From positions 372,001 through 436,000 of the forward strand of contig NW_004457737.1 of NCBI RefSeq assembly GCF_000203815.1: 64,000 nucleotides of DNA. The letters run 5' to 3'. Shown in pieces: positions 1-12,314 of the stretch (within the stretch, counting starts at the first letter, position 1; each line of letters starts with the position of its first letter). Under the pieces are notes generated by a model. It saw only the letters and a program-made list of their open reading frames with translations. It made no database searches and was not told the DNA's origin. The DNA comes from Cavenderia fasciculata. Its lineage: Eukaryota > Evosea > Eumycetozoa > Acytosteliales > Cavenderiaceae. The translations under genes and the position numbers were made by a program.

Positions 1-652
1 GGGGTTCATGACCACTATCACATTTGCATGACCTAAACGTGGTATTGCAAATGCCATGTGCCGAGCAATTGTTAAGACAGTCCTTCGCAAGAGATACGAC
101 TTTGGTTGTAAGCATTTCACCAACTCCAATTTTAACAGTATAATTTAGATCGGTTAAATAAGGTTCTACACTATCCAATGAACAAGTAATTTGTTGATAG
201 TTGTTTTTAATAAACATTGGTGATTTACATTGACTTCCTTGAATGCTTATCAAAACATATGAACTATCTTTTCCAAAATGATTACCGTTGATTGTAACAT
301 GTGATTTTTGTCCAGGTATAATATTGGTAACATTATCAATGATGGGTGCATCACTAAAATGAAATGTAATCAATGGTGTGTAATAAATAATGTCTTCAAT
401 CTCTGATGGCACTACCATTGCATTATAAATATCAGATAGAATATTATTTGATGGTGTAACATTTGAAGTATTACAATGGAGATAGTGTCCCTTTGAAAGG
501 GCCATTATTTCTTGTAAAACTACCATCTTTGTTGTTGTATGATACACCTTGCCAAAATCTAAATTTAGGGTAGTCTTTGATATTCAATGCTTGACTGAAA
601 CATTGATACATTTTTCCGTGTATTATGTTATCATTGAATTTGAATGGGGAAT
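1..652 (-). CDS. IPT/TIG and EGF-like surface protein, partial
   Basis: Reading leftward from an acceptor at 653-654, the minus strand encodes a segment with the motif FRFWQGVSYNN, then an IPT/TIG (E-set) domain (PIIDNVTNIIPGQKSHVTI, then NGNHFG) and the beginning of an EGF-like module (C-x3-C-x3-GIC...C-x-C). The gene continues past the left edge of the window, and no start codon is seen on the right. Several N-x-S/T sequons fit an extracellular protein. Dictyostelid TIG/EGF proteins include the Tgr and ComC families, which act in cell-cell recognition; assignment to either is inference. The frame changes once near 480-500, in a run-rich stretch, so the copy is either mildly broken or carries an assembly indel. 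Confidence 0.6.
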
Positions 653-850
653 CTATCTATCTATCTATCTGTGATGAAGCCAATAAATAGATAATAATTT
701 CCTCTCTCTCTTTTGCGCAATAGAATAACAAAAAACTTTGACCCCTCCATTATCAAAAGGAGAGAGAGGAAATTCAAAGGTTCCATCTAAATTTATTTAT
801 TTATTTATTTATTTAATAATTTGTTTAATACTAGTAATATATTAATATTT
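653..850. other. Intergenic or intron, with a long hairpin
   Basis: No coding sequence was seen. An inverted repeat is present: arm 696-714 pairs with arm 755-774, about 19 bp with one bulge, around a loop of roughly 40 bp. A (TCTA)n tract lies at 652-670 and a (TTTA)n tract at about 792-815. Confidence 0.6.
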
Positions 851-2162
851 TTATTGAGAGTAATGAATGATGGTGATGAATATTATAAAAGTATTAATAA
901 ATGTATTATACAATAATAATAATGATGATGATGGATTGATAGACAAGGGTGATGAAGAGACTAATGCAGTGATATTACATAAAAGACCTTCATAACAATG
1001 ATTACATTGACATCTACCACAGTTGAGACAAAACATTGGTTGTTGATCAATATAGTCTACTTTACAAATACCATTGCCAGAACAAAAGGTACCATTATTT
1101 ATAGATTGATTGGTTCTACACATGCTTAGATTGATCTGGTTGGTTATAAGTGAAAGTGCTGGATATGTCAAACTGACATTCGGTGTAATATTGAATCGGT
1201 GTGTGTTACCTGTCAGATCGAATGTAGTTGTACATGTACGTTGTTCAATACCTTGACAAATACTCATAAATGATTGTTCGTAACTTGAAATCGATACATC
1301 CCAAGATATTAGAGGAGAAGGAGTAGTATTGTTTGTTCCATGATTATCCATACCCAATAGATCCCATTCAACTGTTAGCTTTCTATCAATACCAACTATT
1401 GCTGTAAGATTCTTAATAACTGGAGCTATATCAAATAATAATATTAAACAATTAATACTTGTGCTTTTTTTTGTGATTATTCTATTGTTTACAATTAATA
1501 TTAATATTTCATACCTTTAACAGTTTGATATTGAATAGTTTGTTGATCTTTGAATCTGGTTTAGATACAACTATCAACTTAATATTATGTAATTGTGAGT
1601 CCAATGTATAAATTGATTGACTGTTGGTCAAAAATGGGATAATACGATATTGGGTTGGATTATCTTTACAATACACAGTATCATTTACCAAGACTGTATA
1701 GCGTGGTATACTATTACTATTACCTCCATTAGATGTATATTCAACAGCAAATGTAGAATCATTCAATTGAAATGCCATGATACTTGTAAAGTTGACATCG
1801 GTAAAAGTTGTAAAGTTGGTATCGACCGTTGTAAAGATGGTTGTTGATTGATTTGGATCTTGTTGCCTGCTACCATTTGCTTTGATTGTATAAAGTGTGT
1901 TCGATGATAAACCTTCAACAAAACACTTTGTAGCATTAAATGATGATTGTGCACCTGGTGAAATGAAATTACTTTGAATCTTTACTTGATTTAGATAATA
2001 TGATATAACCGTATTTGTCTGTGTACCATCTCCATTTAATATAGGTAAATCAACCAATTCAAATAAAGCTGAATGTGATCCAATATCCCTTACATTAATA
2101 TAAGTAGATTGTGATAATGTTAATCCAATCATCACAAATACTAATAAGAATATTATTTTCAT
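851..2162 (-). CDS. Secreted/surface EGF-like protein, short paralog of the array
   Basis: Two exons, 1515-2162 and 851-1425, with donor GTATGA and acceptor ATATAG. The start at 2162 opens a clear signal peptide (MKIIFLLVFVMIGLTLSQS). Next come a beta-rich, sequon-rich segment equivalent to exon 3 of its three neighbours and then the last-exon segment: APVIKNLTAIVG, an EGF-like cysteine cluster (FCSGNGIC... CGRCQCNHC) and a hydrophobic C-terminus that may be a GPI or membrane anchor. It lacks the two N-terminal exons of its paralogs. The frame is shifted by one base in the A-run read from 1549-1551 (PDSK, then the paralog-like DQQT in another frame), so it is either a young pseudogene or carries a sequencing indel. 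Function unknown; a cell-surface role is inferred. Confidence 0.65.
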
Positions 2163-2502
2163 TTTGTGGTTGTTTGTTATTCTGACTCTACTGTATATAT
2201 ATATATATAGAAAGAAAGGTAATGATTGTTCCCTCTCCCTATATATTGTTCTTCTTCTTGGGACTGGTACCCAACAAAAGCCTAAATATAGCGAGTGGAT
2301 TGTTGGGATGGGTTTTTATAGTAGAGTACGGTCTCTTTGAGAGTCCCAGCCGATAACCTAAACCCAATTCAATCAACCCTTTCTTTTCATTTCCTTTGAG
2401 AGTTTCAAAACAAATAAAATTTAATTAAATTAAAGAAAACAATATTATATTTATTTTTATTTTATTTTTTTAGTAAAACATGTTGGAAAATAAACAAATT
2501 AA
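2163..2502. other. Intergenic, promoter side of the 851-2162 gene
   Basis: AT-rich DNA with a (TA)n tract at about 2194-2208. Short complementary GGGACT/AGTCCC words occur near 2259 and 2344. No gene was recognised. Confidence 0.4.
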
Positions 2503-4581
2503 TTAAAATAATAAAACAATGATTGAAGCAATGATAAATGTACAGGTGTAAGATGTAGAGGAGGTGATTAGATTAAAAGCCAAACCAAGTTGTGGTTCTT
2601 GGACAATTGGTTTGTTGGTTGGTGGGTCAGTGATCTTTTGGTCACAAACTGAACCTTCATAACCTTGATCACAAGTACATCCCAATGTACCATTACCACA
2701 GGTACCATGACCAAAACATAACAATCCAGTAGTAGTAATAGTAGTAGTAGTATTGGTAGTGTTTTGAGTTGTAGAACATAATGTAAAGTTGAGTGATGAT
2801 TCAAATATAGTTGTTGAGGTGGTGAAATTTGAATTGATTGGAATCACTCTGACAGTGTGAATGGTGTCTGTTACATTGTTGATAGTACATGTTTGATTTT
2901 GAATATCTTGACAAATATCATTATTATTAATTGTTGTTGAATTATTATCAGCTGTGACAAGTGATACATTAAATGTAGTTGATACATTTGGATTACCATA
3001 GAGACTATTCCAATCCAACTTTAATTGACCATTTTGATTAACAGTTGCTGTTATATTTTCAATTACAGGTGCTATAAATATAAATATTTGTAAATAAATT
3101 AAAATAATTAATAAATACTCTGACAAATTATTAAAATGATTTTGTTAATATTAATAATAATAATATTAATACATACCTTTCCAAGTATTAAATGATGGAA
3201 TGGTAAGTTGAGCAATTGAATCTGGAAGTGATCTAACTACCAAACGAATGGTATGTTGAGAGATCAATGTTTGATCAGTCAAACTAACATTACATAGTTT
3301 GAGATTTGTTTCATCTTTACAAATAAGTGTATCATTTACAAAGATGGTGTAGTTTGGTTGATTGTTGATTTGATTTGAAACTGAATCATATTCAACAGTG
3401 AATTGAGAATTATCATGTTGATATGCTGAGAGAGTTGTAATGTTGACATTATTGGGTGTTGTTGTAAAGTTGAGACGGGATGATGGATTTGATTTTTGAT
3501 GTATATCAGCTATGGTACCGACTGCATAGACTTGATTCAATGTGTTGGGTTCGAATTGGTTCGATACAATACACGATTCATTTGAACGCAAACCTTCACA
3601 TAAACGAGTTCCATTGTTAAGGTAATAATGAAAAACAGTTCCATTATCAGCTCCAGAAATATTAACCAATTTAAATGATGCTGATCTTGATCCAATATCA
3701 TAAACAGTAACATTAATTGTTATATCTAAAAAAAGAAAAGAAAAAGAAAGAGAGAAGAGAAAAAGGTAAATAATTAATTAATTTCTTAAATATATATGTA
3801 TGTATGTTGATACATACCTTGATATATATAAAAGGTTGCAGCACCAGTTGTAAGGTTTTGTTTCTCAGATTTGTAACCATCACAATTGGCAATAAAAGTA
3901 AAATTGTGAACACCATTGTAACTTGTCATTGTATGATTGATGAGTAGATGACTAATATTGGTATTTGAGAGATATACTTTATCATCAATATATAAATCAT
4001 AGGTTGTCAATATTGGATTACCTATAACATGAAACAAGAATAATAATTTGTTATAATTTAGGATTTGAATGTAAATAATTGATTAGAATTAGAATGCAAT
4101 TGATTAATAAATAGAACTACTTCTGCTACTACATACCTCCTATAATTGACCAAGTAGCATTGGCTGTTGAAGCATCACCTTGGAATTGGGATACATTTGC
4201 AACGGGTGTTTGAAAGATACCAAAAGTAGAGATTGGAAACCAATGGACCTTTTCCATTGTTTCCTCACCAACGGTACAATTGATTTTCAACTGATATTGT
4301 GATGTATTGGAGGGTGGAAGACCAGTACATCTAAGAGTGTCTGGTGTAGCCATGGGTGTGCAATTCATCATTACATGGTCTAAAAAAGCCAAAGGTACAA
4401 TAGATCCCTGATCAATACAATCTATAAGGTTGTAGGTAATGTATGCGGAATCGATACCAGCCACTACTTTATCCACTTTGAGTTGTGGAAGTGCACAATT
4501 TGATTCAATCACAAACAATGATAGAATTACAAATACCACTGCTATTGTTATTACTTTATGATGATTATGATTATTTGTCAT
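2503..4581 (-). CDS. Signal peptide / beta-domain / EGF-like surface protein
   Basis: Four exons (4137-4581, 3818-4021, 3177-3725, 2503-3071), all with GTATGT-type donors. They join in frame to about 588 residues. Exon 1 gives a signal peptide (VITIAVVFVILSLFVIESNC). Exons 2 and 3 encode sequon-rich segments that look like beta-sandwich repeats. Exon 4 carries APVIENITATV, an EGF-like module (CFGHGTCGNGTLGCTC, with further Cys) and a hydrophobic tail (FIIASIIVLLF) ending the protein, as in a GPI or membrane anchor. The same four-exon plan recurs in the two genes to its right, so this is a tandem family. The role is not known; adhesion or recognition at the cell surface is inferred from the architecture. 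Confidence 0.8.
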
Positions 4582-5297
4582 TATTACTTATTCTAATATT
4601 ATTATTATTAGTTAATATGTTTTTGATAATCGATCACCAACCAACTCTACTCTCTTTTATAGTTATCAATCAACTATTATAATAATGAGGGAGGGGTGTT
4701 TGTACGTATTCGTACTAGTTCAAGACATATTTCATTATGTATATTATCTCTACATCCATTATATATCTCGTCGTCGTATACAAATAATAACCTGTATGTA
4801 GTACCTTCACTAAAAGAATACAATTTTTTAATTTTTTATCATTTAGTTGCTGGGTTGTGAACATATCATGATGGATTACGATGACAATTTTAAAGAGAAT
4901 GCTTTCAAACATACATAATCAAATTTGGAGGTCTAGCAATGAAGACAAACAAACGCTCGCTGCCTGGCAATGAGATACAGTAGAGTAGTAATATAGATAT
5001 ATATTTTATAATAAATCTTGGTGTTGTCCGTTGAATATGAGCTTATGCATTCAAAGATCTAGAATAATAAAAGAATCATGAATAAATAAATAAATACTGG
5101 ATTGCCAATAAATAAACAATTTGATTATGTGTATATATATATATATGGTTGGTTAAATATTTTTAATATTGTTATTTATTTTAAACTAATACTAGTTTTA
5201 ATTTAATATTATAATTTAGAATGTGGAGAAAAATAACAAAAGTTTATAAATTTGTTTATTTATTTATTTTGGTTGATTTAATTTTTTAATTTTAGAA
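4582..5297. other. Intergenic region
   Basis: AT-rich spacer between two tandem genes on the minus strand. Simple TA tracts lie near 5000 and 5134-5145. No convincing coding sequence; the short open frames here have no family resemblance. Confidence 0.5.
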
Positions 5298-7941
5298 TTA
5301 AAATAATAATATTAAACCAAAAATTAAAGTAATACAGTAATAGAACAAAGAGTTGAAAGTGTATGACGATGATGATCCATAGATAATAGAGAATGATGAA
5401 CTAACCTCGCTTGATGATGATGGTTCAATTTTAGTTTGACATAATGTACCATTGTAATTTGAATTACAAGTACAACCCAAAGTACCATTACCACAAATAC
5501 CATGACCTGAACAGAGTGGTCCTGTTGGTGTTTCAGTAGATGCACATAATGTAAAATCGAATTTAGCTTGGTTTTCAGTTTGATCGAAATTGTCATTGGC
5601 TGTTATAATGATAATATTTTGAATATTACCAGTCAAGTTGGATGTACATATCTTTTCATCGATCTTGTCACAAATAACATCATATGGTTCGTTAATATCA
5701 TTTGTAAGTAATGCAGTATATTTGAATGGTTCATTTGGATTACCATAAACACTTTCCCATCCCAATACAATTTGACCTTTATCATTTACTACTCCTGTAA
5801 TATTTAATATCTTTGGTGCTATAAAATATAAATAGATTAATTAATATTCATTGCACCAACCACCTTTGGATGAGCATTAACCATGTTGGCAACCATGGCG
5901 ATGGATTCAGTTTCGAATTTTCTGATAGAGGGGAATACGTCTGGATGCAATGGATTGGTGAGTGAGAACATGCCATAGGTCTTGTTCAAAAGGTTCGAGT
6001 GTTCTTGTTCACCGAGATAGACACAACCACTGACCTTGCTGTCTTTCCACTTGCTCTCATCTATTTTCATCAACTCGTCCATAAATTCGAGAATGTCATC
6101 ATGCTTGATACCATTCAATGGCAAAGTGTAGTGAGAGTGCTTTGGATTGGTTTGGAATTGTTCCTTTAGATGATCTTTGATTTTCTTTCTCTCTTCCTTT
6201 ACTTTTTCCTTTACACCTGGTGCACTTCTTAATGTACTAAATACTTTATTTCTCATTTGTTTTCTAAAATCTATTAGAAAAAAATAAATAAATAGAAAAA
6301 ACATAAAAAAAAAAGATTAGATTTGATCAATCAATCAAAATATACATCTATATATATATATTTATAAATGTTATAGATGTTATAATTTTATATTATATTA
6401 CCTTGATCAGAAATACTGTTAAAAAGTAAAACAGAGGCAGCAGTAATACCTGCAGTAGCAGCTACAATTGTAGTTGGTTGATATGATTCTAAGCAATGAT
6501 TTGCATATTCTAATAATTTACTCATTCTAGAATTGTTGATATATACGATAGTAATATATAGATATTACTTGATTTAAAGTAATAATTAAATAGTAATAAT
6601 AATAATAATAATAACAAGAAGTAAGATTAATTAAAAAGTAAAGGGGACAACAATATCCTTGTTATTTTTTAATTACATACCTCTCCAAGTATTAAAAGTC
6701 AAAGTTTGATCATCTTTAGAGTCTGGTGATGAAGTTGCTTTTAATAGAATAGTGTGTTGAGAGATTAATGATTCTTCTGTGAGTGGAATTGTACAATAAT
6801 CACCATAATCCTCTTCGCAATAGACAGTACCATTAACATAGACTGTAAAGAGTATTATGTCAGTACCACCAGTAGCAGCATAATCAAGAGTAAACTCTGA
6901 ATTATCTGATTGGAATCCTTCAAGAGATGTAATTTCCAATGCAGGATCAGTTGTAAAGTTGAGATAGGTTGTATTGGAAATTAGATTACCATTTACACCG
7001 TATACCTTGAGTGTATGTTCCGTATCAGGTGCAAGATTTGTTAAATTACATTTTAGACTAAGAGTTAATCCTATACAACCCACAACGGCAACATCGTCGA
7101 TATAGTATGTTATAACAGTTTGAGCATCATTTCCAGCAACATTGGCCAATTTAACATTTGCACTATTTGATCCCAAATTTCCAATTACAATATCATATGT
7201 TAAATCTAAAAAAAAAAAAGAAATAATTAAATTAATATATTGATTGATTTAATATATGTATATATATGTTTACCTTGTAATATAATAAAATTGTGAACAG
7301 CTGAAATTGGATTTCCATCACCAGAATAGAATGTGACTAACAACATGTGGTATCCAAGACCAACATTTATGTCAAGGTTGAAATCAGTATCTTGTGTACC
7401 TATTACAACTGGTATATTATCTAATTGAATGTCTACAACTGTCAATGCAGGATTTCCTAAAAAAAAAGTAAATAAAATAAAATAAAATAATTAACAATTT
7501 GATTTTAAAATAATATTTTAAAAGTATCTACTTACCACCAACAACTGACCACATAATATTGATTGATTTAGAGGTAATTTGTTTGACTTGTATTATTGGA
7601 TTTGAAAATGTTGGAAAGGTTGAAATTTCAATTTGATTTGTGGTATTTACATTTACTTGACCGCATTGAAAGTAGAAATAGTATAGTCCATTTGTGTTTG
7701 GTGTGAGTCCAGGACATAGTACAGTGTTGGGAGAAACTGACGAACAAATGATTTCTTCGGTGAGCCAAATTCTGGGAAGGAGTACTGGCACTGTAAGACA
7801 CACTGTTTCATAGGTTATGTTGACTGCAGTCATACCAGCTACGATATTGGTAACTGTAATTGACGGGGTTTGTGATTGTGAAGGTGAAACAAATAACCCT
7901 AACCCTAAAACTAAAAGTATTATTAAACTTTTTGTTACCAT
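5298..7941 (-). CDS. Signal peptide / beta-domain / EGF-like surface protein with a lyase fragment in intron 3
   Basis: Exons 7536-7941, 7274-7456, 6681-7205 and 5298-5818 join in frame to about 544 residues. Visible parts are a signal peptide (SLIILLVLGLGLFVSPSQS), two beta-type segments, a third with VYVNGTVYCEEDYGDYC, then the EGF-like module CSGHGICGNGTLGCTC and a Ser-rich stretch before a hydrophobic C-terminus. Intron 3 is 862 bp, against 69-105 bp for the same intron in the neighbouring paralogs, because a piece of another gene lies inside it on the same strand (see 5857-6525). Splice sites on both sides are intact. Exon 4 is almost identical to exon 4 of the next gene, so the pair duplicated recently. 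Confidence 0.8.
5857..6525 (-). pseudogene. Truncated N-terminal copy of sphingosine-1-phosphate lyase gene
   Basis: A start at 6525 opens MSKLLEYANHCLESYQPTT followed by a hydrophobic segment (IVAATAGITAASVLLF), spliced from 6402 to 6270 (donor GTAATA, acceptor AATAG). The second exon reads FRKQMRNKVFSTLRS..., then VSGCVYLGEQEHSNLLNKTY, SLTNPLHPDVFPSIRKFETE and VVGAM. This matches the N-terminal membrane anchor and the conserved SG-x-VY / NPLHPD region of the PLP-dependent S1P lyase, which cleaves sphingosine-1-phosphate at the ER. Homology stops just before the expected TSGGTES segment, so the PLP-binding lysine and most of the enzyme are absent. Keeping its own intron points to DNA-level copying, not retrocopying. 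It lies within intron 3 of the surface-protein gene. Confidence 0.85.
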
Positions 7942-8275
7942 TTTTCTTTTTATTATTTATATATCTCTTTTTTTTAGTTATATATATATATTTATAAATT
8001 TGTCACACGATTAAATTGTCAATCGAAAAGGAGACAACTGTTTAAAAATTCAAAGGACAAATCAAAAAAAAAAAAAAATGGGTATTTATCGCAAGATATT
8101 TAGATTTTGATTCAATGAAATGGTCATACTTGGTTGAATTTATTTATCTCTCCCGTGTACATTTACAATCACATTTTATCTCTCTCTCTCTGTGATTAAA
8201 AGATAAAAATGGCAAATAATAATGATAGAGTAAGATATTTATTTATTTAATTTGATTTGTTTTGGTTGGCTCATT
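7942..8275. other. Intergenic region
   Basis: Promoter side of the 5298-7941 gene. It holds a poly-A run near 8067-8079 and a (TC)n tract near 8178-8190. No gene was seen. Confidence 0.4.
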
Positions 8276-10143
8276 TTAGAATAATAATATTAAACCAAAA
8301 ATAAAAGTAATAATACAATAAAAGAAAGAGGATGAAGATGATGATCCATAGATAATAGAGAATGATGAACTTACTGGAACTTCACTTGATGATGATCCAG
8401 TGGTAGATGGTCCAATTTTAGTTTGACATAATGTACCATTGTAATTTTGATTACAAGTACAACCCAAAGTACCATTACCACAAATACCATGACCTGAACA
8501 GAGTGGTCCTGTTGGTGTTTCAGTAGATGCACATAATGTAAAATTGAAGATAGCTTGATTTTCAGTTTGATCGAAATTGTCGTTGGATGTTATAATGATA
8601 ATATTTTGAATATTACCAGTCGAGTTGGATGTACATATCTTTTCATCGATCTTGTCACAAATAACATCATATGGTTCGTTAATATCATTTGTAAGTAATG
8701 CAGTATATTTGAATGGTTCATTTGGATTACCATAAACACTTTCCCATTCCAATACAATTTGACCTTTATCATTTACTACTCCTGTAATATTTAATATCTT
8801 TGGTGCTATAAAATATAAATAGATTAAATTAATCCTTTTTTTTGTTAATTATATAATTATAATGTAGTACGTACATCTCCAAGTATTATAGGTAAATGTT
8901 TGATCATCTTTAGAGTCTGGTGATGAAGTTGCTTTTAATAGAATAGTGTGTTGAGAGATTAATGATTCTTCTGTGAGTGGAATATTACAATAATCACTAT
9001 ATTCCTCTTCGCAATAGACAGTACCATTTACATAGACTGTAAAGAGTGGTGTTTCAGTACCACCAGTAGCAGTATACTCTACGATAAACTGTGAATTATC
9101 CGTTTGATATCCTTCAAGAGTTATAATTTCCAATGCTGGATCAGTTGTAAAGTTGAGATGGGTTGTATTGGCAACATGGTTACCATTTACACCGTATACC
9201 TTGAGTGTATGCAATGTATCAGGTGTAAGATTTGTTAAATTACAATTAACACCAACCACTACCCCCGTACAATTTTGAATGGCATTATCATTGAGATAAT
9301 ATGTTATAGTAGTTTGAGAATCATTTCCAGATATATTATTTAAATAAGCAGTTGCACTATTTGATCCCAACTTGTTAATTTCAACATCAAATATTAAATC
9401 TAAAAAATAAATTAATATTACTTATTATATATTTGTATATTTGTTTGTTTGTTTATTTGTGTACATACCTTGATAAATAATAAAAGAAGAGGCAGCTGAA
9501 AAAGAGAATCCATCACATTCGGCAGTAAATAAAACTGGATGACTACCAAGCCCAATATCAGTTGGAAAGATGATATTAGTCATTTGTGTATGTGTTATCA
9601 CTGGGACACCATTGATTTCAAAATCATAATATGTTAATGCAGGATTACCTAAATTAAATAAAAAAGATTAATTAATTAATTAACAAACAAATAATAATAA
9701 TAATAATTCTATTTATGATACTTACCACCATCAACAGACATTGTAAGATTAAGTGTTCTAGAATTGATAGGGATGACAGTTGCTATTGGATTACCAAGCA
9801 TAGCATAGGTTTTAATGGAAAGTTTATTTGGAGTATGTACAAATGCTATACCACACATAAACGAGAAATCGTATTGTGCTGTAGAGTTGGGTGACAGACC
9901 AATACATTGTAGAGTGTTGGGTGACACTGTATTGCATGGGATAGCATTTCCGTTTAGTGAAAGACCTGGAGTTCCAGGTGGTGAAGGACACTGTGCAACA
10001 TAGGTGATACTAACCGATGTGATACCAACAACTATTTGAGTAACCGTCAATGATAGTTGTTGTGACTCTCCAATTGAAACAAATAACCCTAACCCTAAAA
10101 CTAAAAGTATTATTAAACTATTAGTTATCTTTAAAGATATCAT
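8276..10143 (-). CDS. Signal peptide / beta-domain / EGF-like surface protein
   Basis: Exons 9726-10143, 9469-9648, 8875-9399 and 8276-8805 join in frame to about 550 residues. The start at 10143 gives a signal peptide (NSLIILLVLGLGLFVSIGES) nearly the same as its neighbour's. Exon 3 holds VYVNGTVYCEEEYSDYC; exon 4 holds CSGHGICGNGTLGCTC, a Ser-rich linker and a hydrophobic tail (FFYCIITFIFGLILLF). The exon 3 donor is GTACGT instead of GTATGT, but phase is kept. With the gene at 5298-7941 it forms the youngest pair of the array. Function unknown; surface location inferred from the signal peptide, sequons and C-terminal anchor-like segment. Confidence 0.8.
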
Positions 10144-10160
10144 TTCTTCACTCTTGTTTT

Positions 10161-10161
10161 A

Positions 10162-10224
<63 letters not shown>
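10161..10224. repeat. GATA microsatellite
   Basis: A run of (GATA)n, slightly interrupted at its right end, in the divergent intergenic region between a minus-strand surface-protein gene and the plus-strand LRR gene. Confidence 0.9.
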
Positions 10225-10408
10225 AACAGCACACGACGTCGATCAATAGTGGATCACCATCGATTGGTGAAAGCTCACGTGCAACAAAGATCTTTGTCTA
10301 AAAAAAAACCGTCTTTGACAAAGAGTTCCAAGAATACATTTGATCACAATGTCGGTAACATTCGTTGATGTTTGGTTCTTTACTTTGAAGATATAATACG
10401 ATATTATC

Positions 10409-12300
10409 ATGAAGGTGTCTATGATGTATCGATTGCTTGGGTTGATGATCGTGTCTGTAAACATCATCATTATGATTGTCAATGCTGCTCCGATTGTATA
10501 CCCACCCCCTCCTTTAAAGATCAACTCTGATGAAGGTAAGTGTCAAAGATAAATAGATAAATATATAGATATTAATAGGTTGTTTGTTTATATAAATATA
10601 TATATCTTTAGCACCATCACTAGTATTTCTACTCAAACAATATGGAATGAATTGGACATTTGTTGATAATGTTTTATCAAATTACTCGAGTAATTCAACA
10701 AAGGCTGTAAATGGCTCTTTTACTTCATTGTATGTATTGTTAGCAATCAATCTATCAATCTATCTATCAATCTATTAACTGTTACCTAATAATTTGTATT
10801 TCAGATACATGTCACCAACAAAAGGAATACCATTTAAAAACTCTGGAGTACCTGACAAGTCACTTGGTTCACTCTATTTCCCAAATTTGACTCTTTTACG
10901 AATTGAATCACTGTGTATGGATTGTAGTATTAATATTCTTGAAATGGTCAAAGATCTATCCAACCTCGATTCTCTGACCATTTTAACACCATCAGTACCA
11001 TACATTCCAGATGGATTCCCATTCTCTCTAACTAAACTAACTCGTTTGTATGTATATATAAAGTATACAAGTTGTAAATAACATCAAAATATAATTACTC
11101 TGAATTGAATTAACCATCAATCATTACACACACAGATATTTCTTTGCACCTCAAACTTTACCAAAAAATCTAAATTCAATATATTATCCTAATTTATCCG
11201 TTTTGTATGTATAATATTTTAAATTGAATAATAAATAGTATTATTAATAATAGTACTATTTATTTTTAGGAGTATAATAGAGTTTAAAGAATCTATACCT
11301 GATGGATTTGGAGAGGATCTAATGTTGACTCTTCTTTTGAGTCATTATGACTCTGTTCCTGTGACCCCAAAGTTATATATCGATAGGATACCAGACTCTT
11401 TGTGTACCGGTCGTGGGATGAATCTAGCACCGTTGCCAGACTCGGCCTATCAGATGAATTATATGGCACAGTGTTTTAGTTGTTATAGTGGTCATTTCAA
11501 CTCTTTGATGTTTTTAGATTATTTTGGTTTTGATTATCCTTGTGGTATGTAGTACAAATGGTTCATGAGTGGATATAGTTATTAATATTATATTTAGATT
11601 CAAAGGTTACATCACTTTATTATAGAAATCAAAGTAGTAATAATCTACTATTTGATATCGGTGGAAATAATCTATTAATGTCACTTTACAAGATAAAGTA
11701 TGATATTGGAGAGACTACATTCAAGATACCCAACAAAATGATACAGTTTAATAGAACCGATGGTGATTTGGGATCTATAGAGGATCGAGTCATGTTGGGT
11801 AGTAATGAAATATATTCAGTCACTATTCCAGTATCATTTACTCGAATCAATCTTGGTAATATAATATCAATCGATCAACAACCTTTTGGTATCAACCTTT
11901 TAACGCAACTCAATTACAATATTTATATCAATCATACTATATCTTTAAATGGAGTGGTTTGTGAGAAAAATAATACAATTTATTTAAATGATACTTTGTC
12001 TTGTTATTTTCCACTTGTCATATCTTCACCCTCAACTATACTAAATTTAAATATTAGAAATATTAGAAATAGTGAAATCAATCAATTTAATTTTAAAAGA
12101 CGTATGTGTATAAATCTAAAAAAAAACGAATACATAGAATTAAATGGTGAATTTGGAATGATCATTCCGACAATATCAATGGTTATGATTAATGAAAGTG
12201 ATTGTTTTATTTTAAATATTAATTCAACCAACTTGGAATGTAATTTTACATTGTACAATACAAATAATAATATTAGAGGTGATGGTTATGATGAATATCT
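10409..12300 (+). pseudogene. 5' part of an LRR/E-set surface protein (ComC-like), cut at the foreign block
   Basis: Six exons are visible: 10409-10535, 10612-10729, 10805-11047, 11136-11204, 11270-11544 and 11598 to about 12300. The start gives a signal peptide (LLGLMIVSVNIIIMIVNAAP). Exons 2-5 encode leucine-rich repeat-like lines, several ending in the phase TT|A with a GTATGT donor, one repeat per exon. Exon 6 encodes beta-rich, sequon-rich E-set sequence (YSVTIPVSFTRINLGNIIS). Host-like coding stops at about 12,290-12,315, where base composition changes and a different reading frame takes over. Dictyostelid proteins of the plan LRR, TIG, EGF, TM (ComC-like) are surface proteins. The 3' half could be the segment at 22,141-23,810, but whether they were one gene is inference. 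Confidence 0.65.
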
Positions 12301-12314
12301 TGATATTTTTATCA

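Noticed and set aside
7896-7912. Telomere-like CCCTAACCCTAAAAC, repeated at 10087-10100.
   Set aside because: Both copies encode the Leu-Gly-Leu-Gly part of the signal peptides of two paralogous minus-strand genes; only two units, inside coding sequence.
10243-10524. Minus-strand frame of 93 codons.
   Set aside because: It overlaps the signal-peptide exon of the plus-strand LRR gene, which has matching splice sites and phase.
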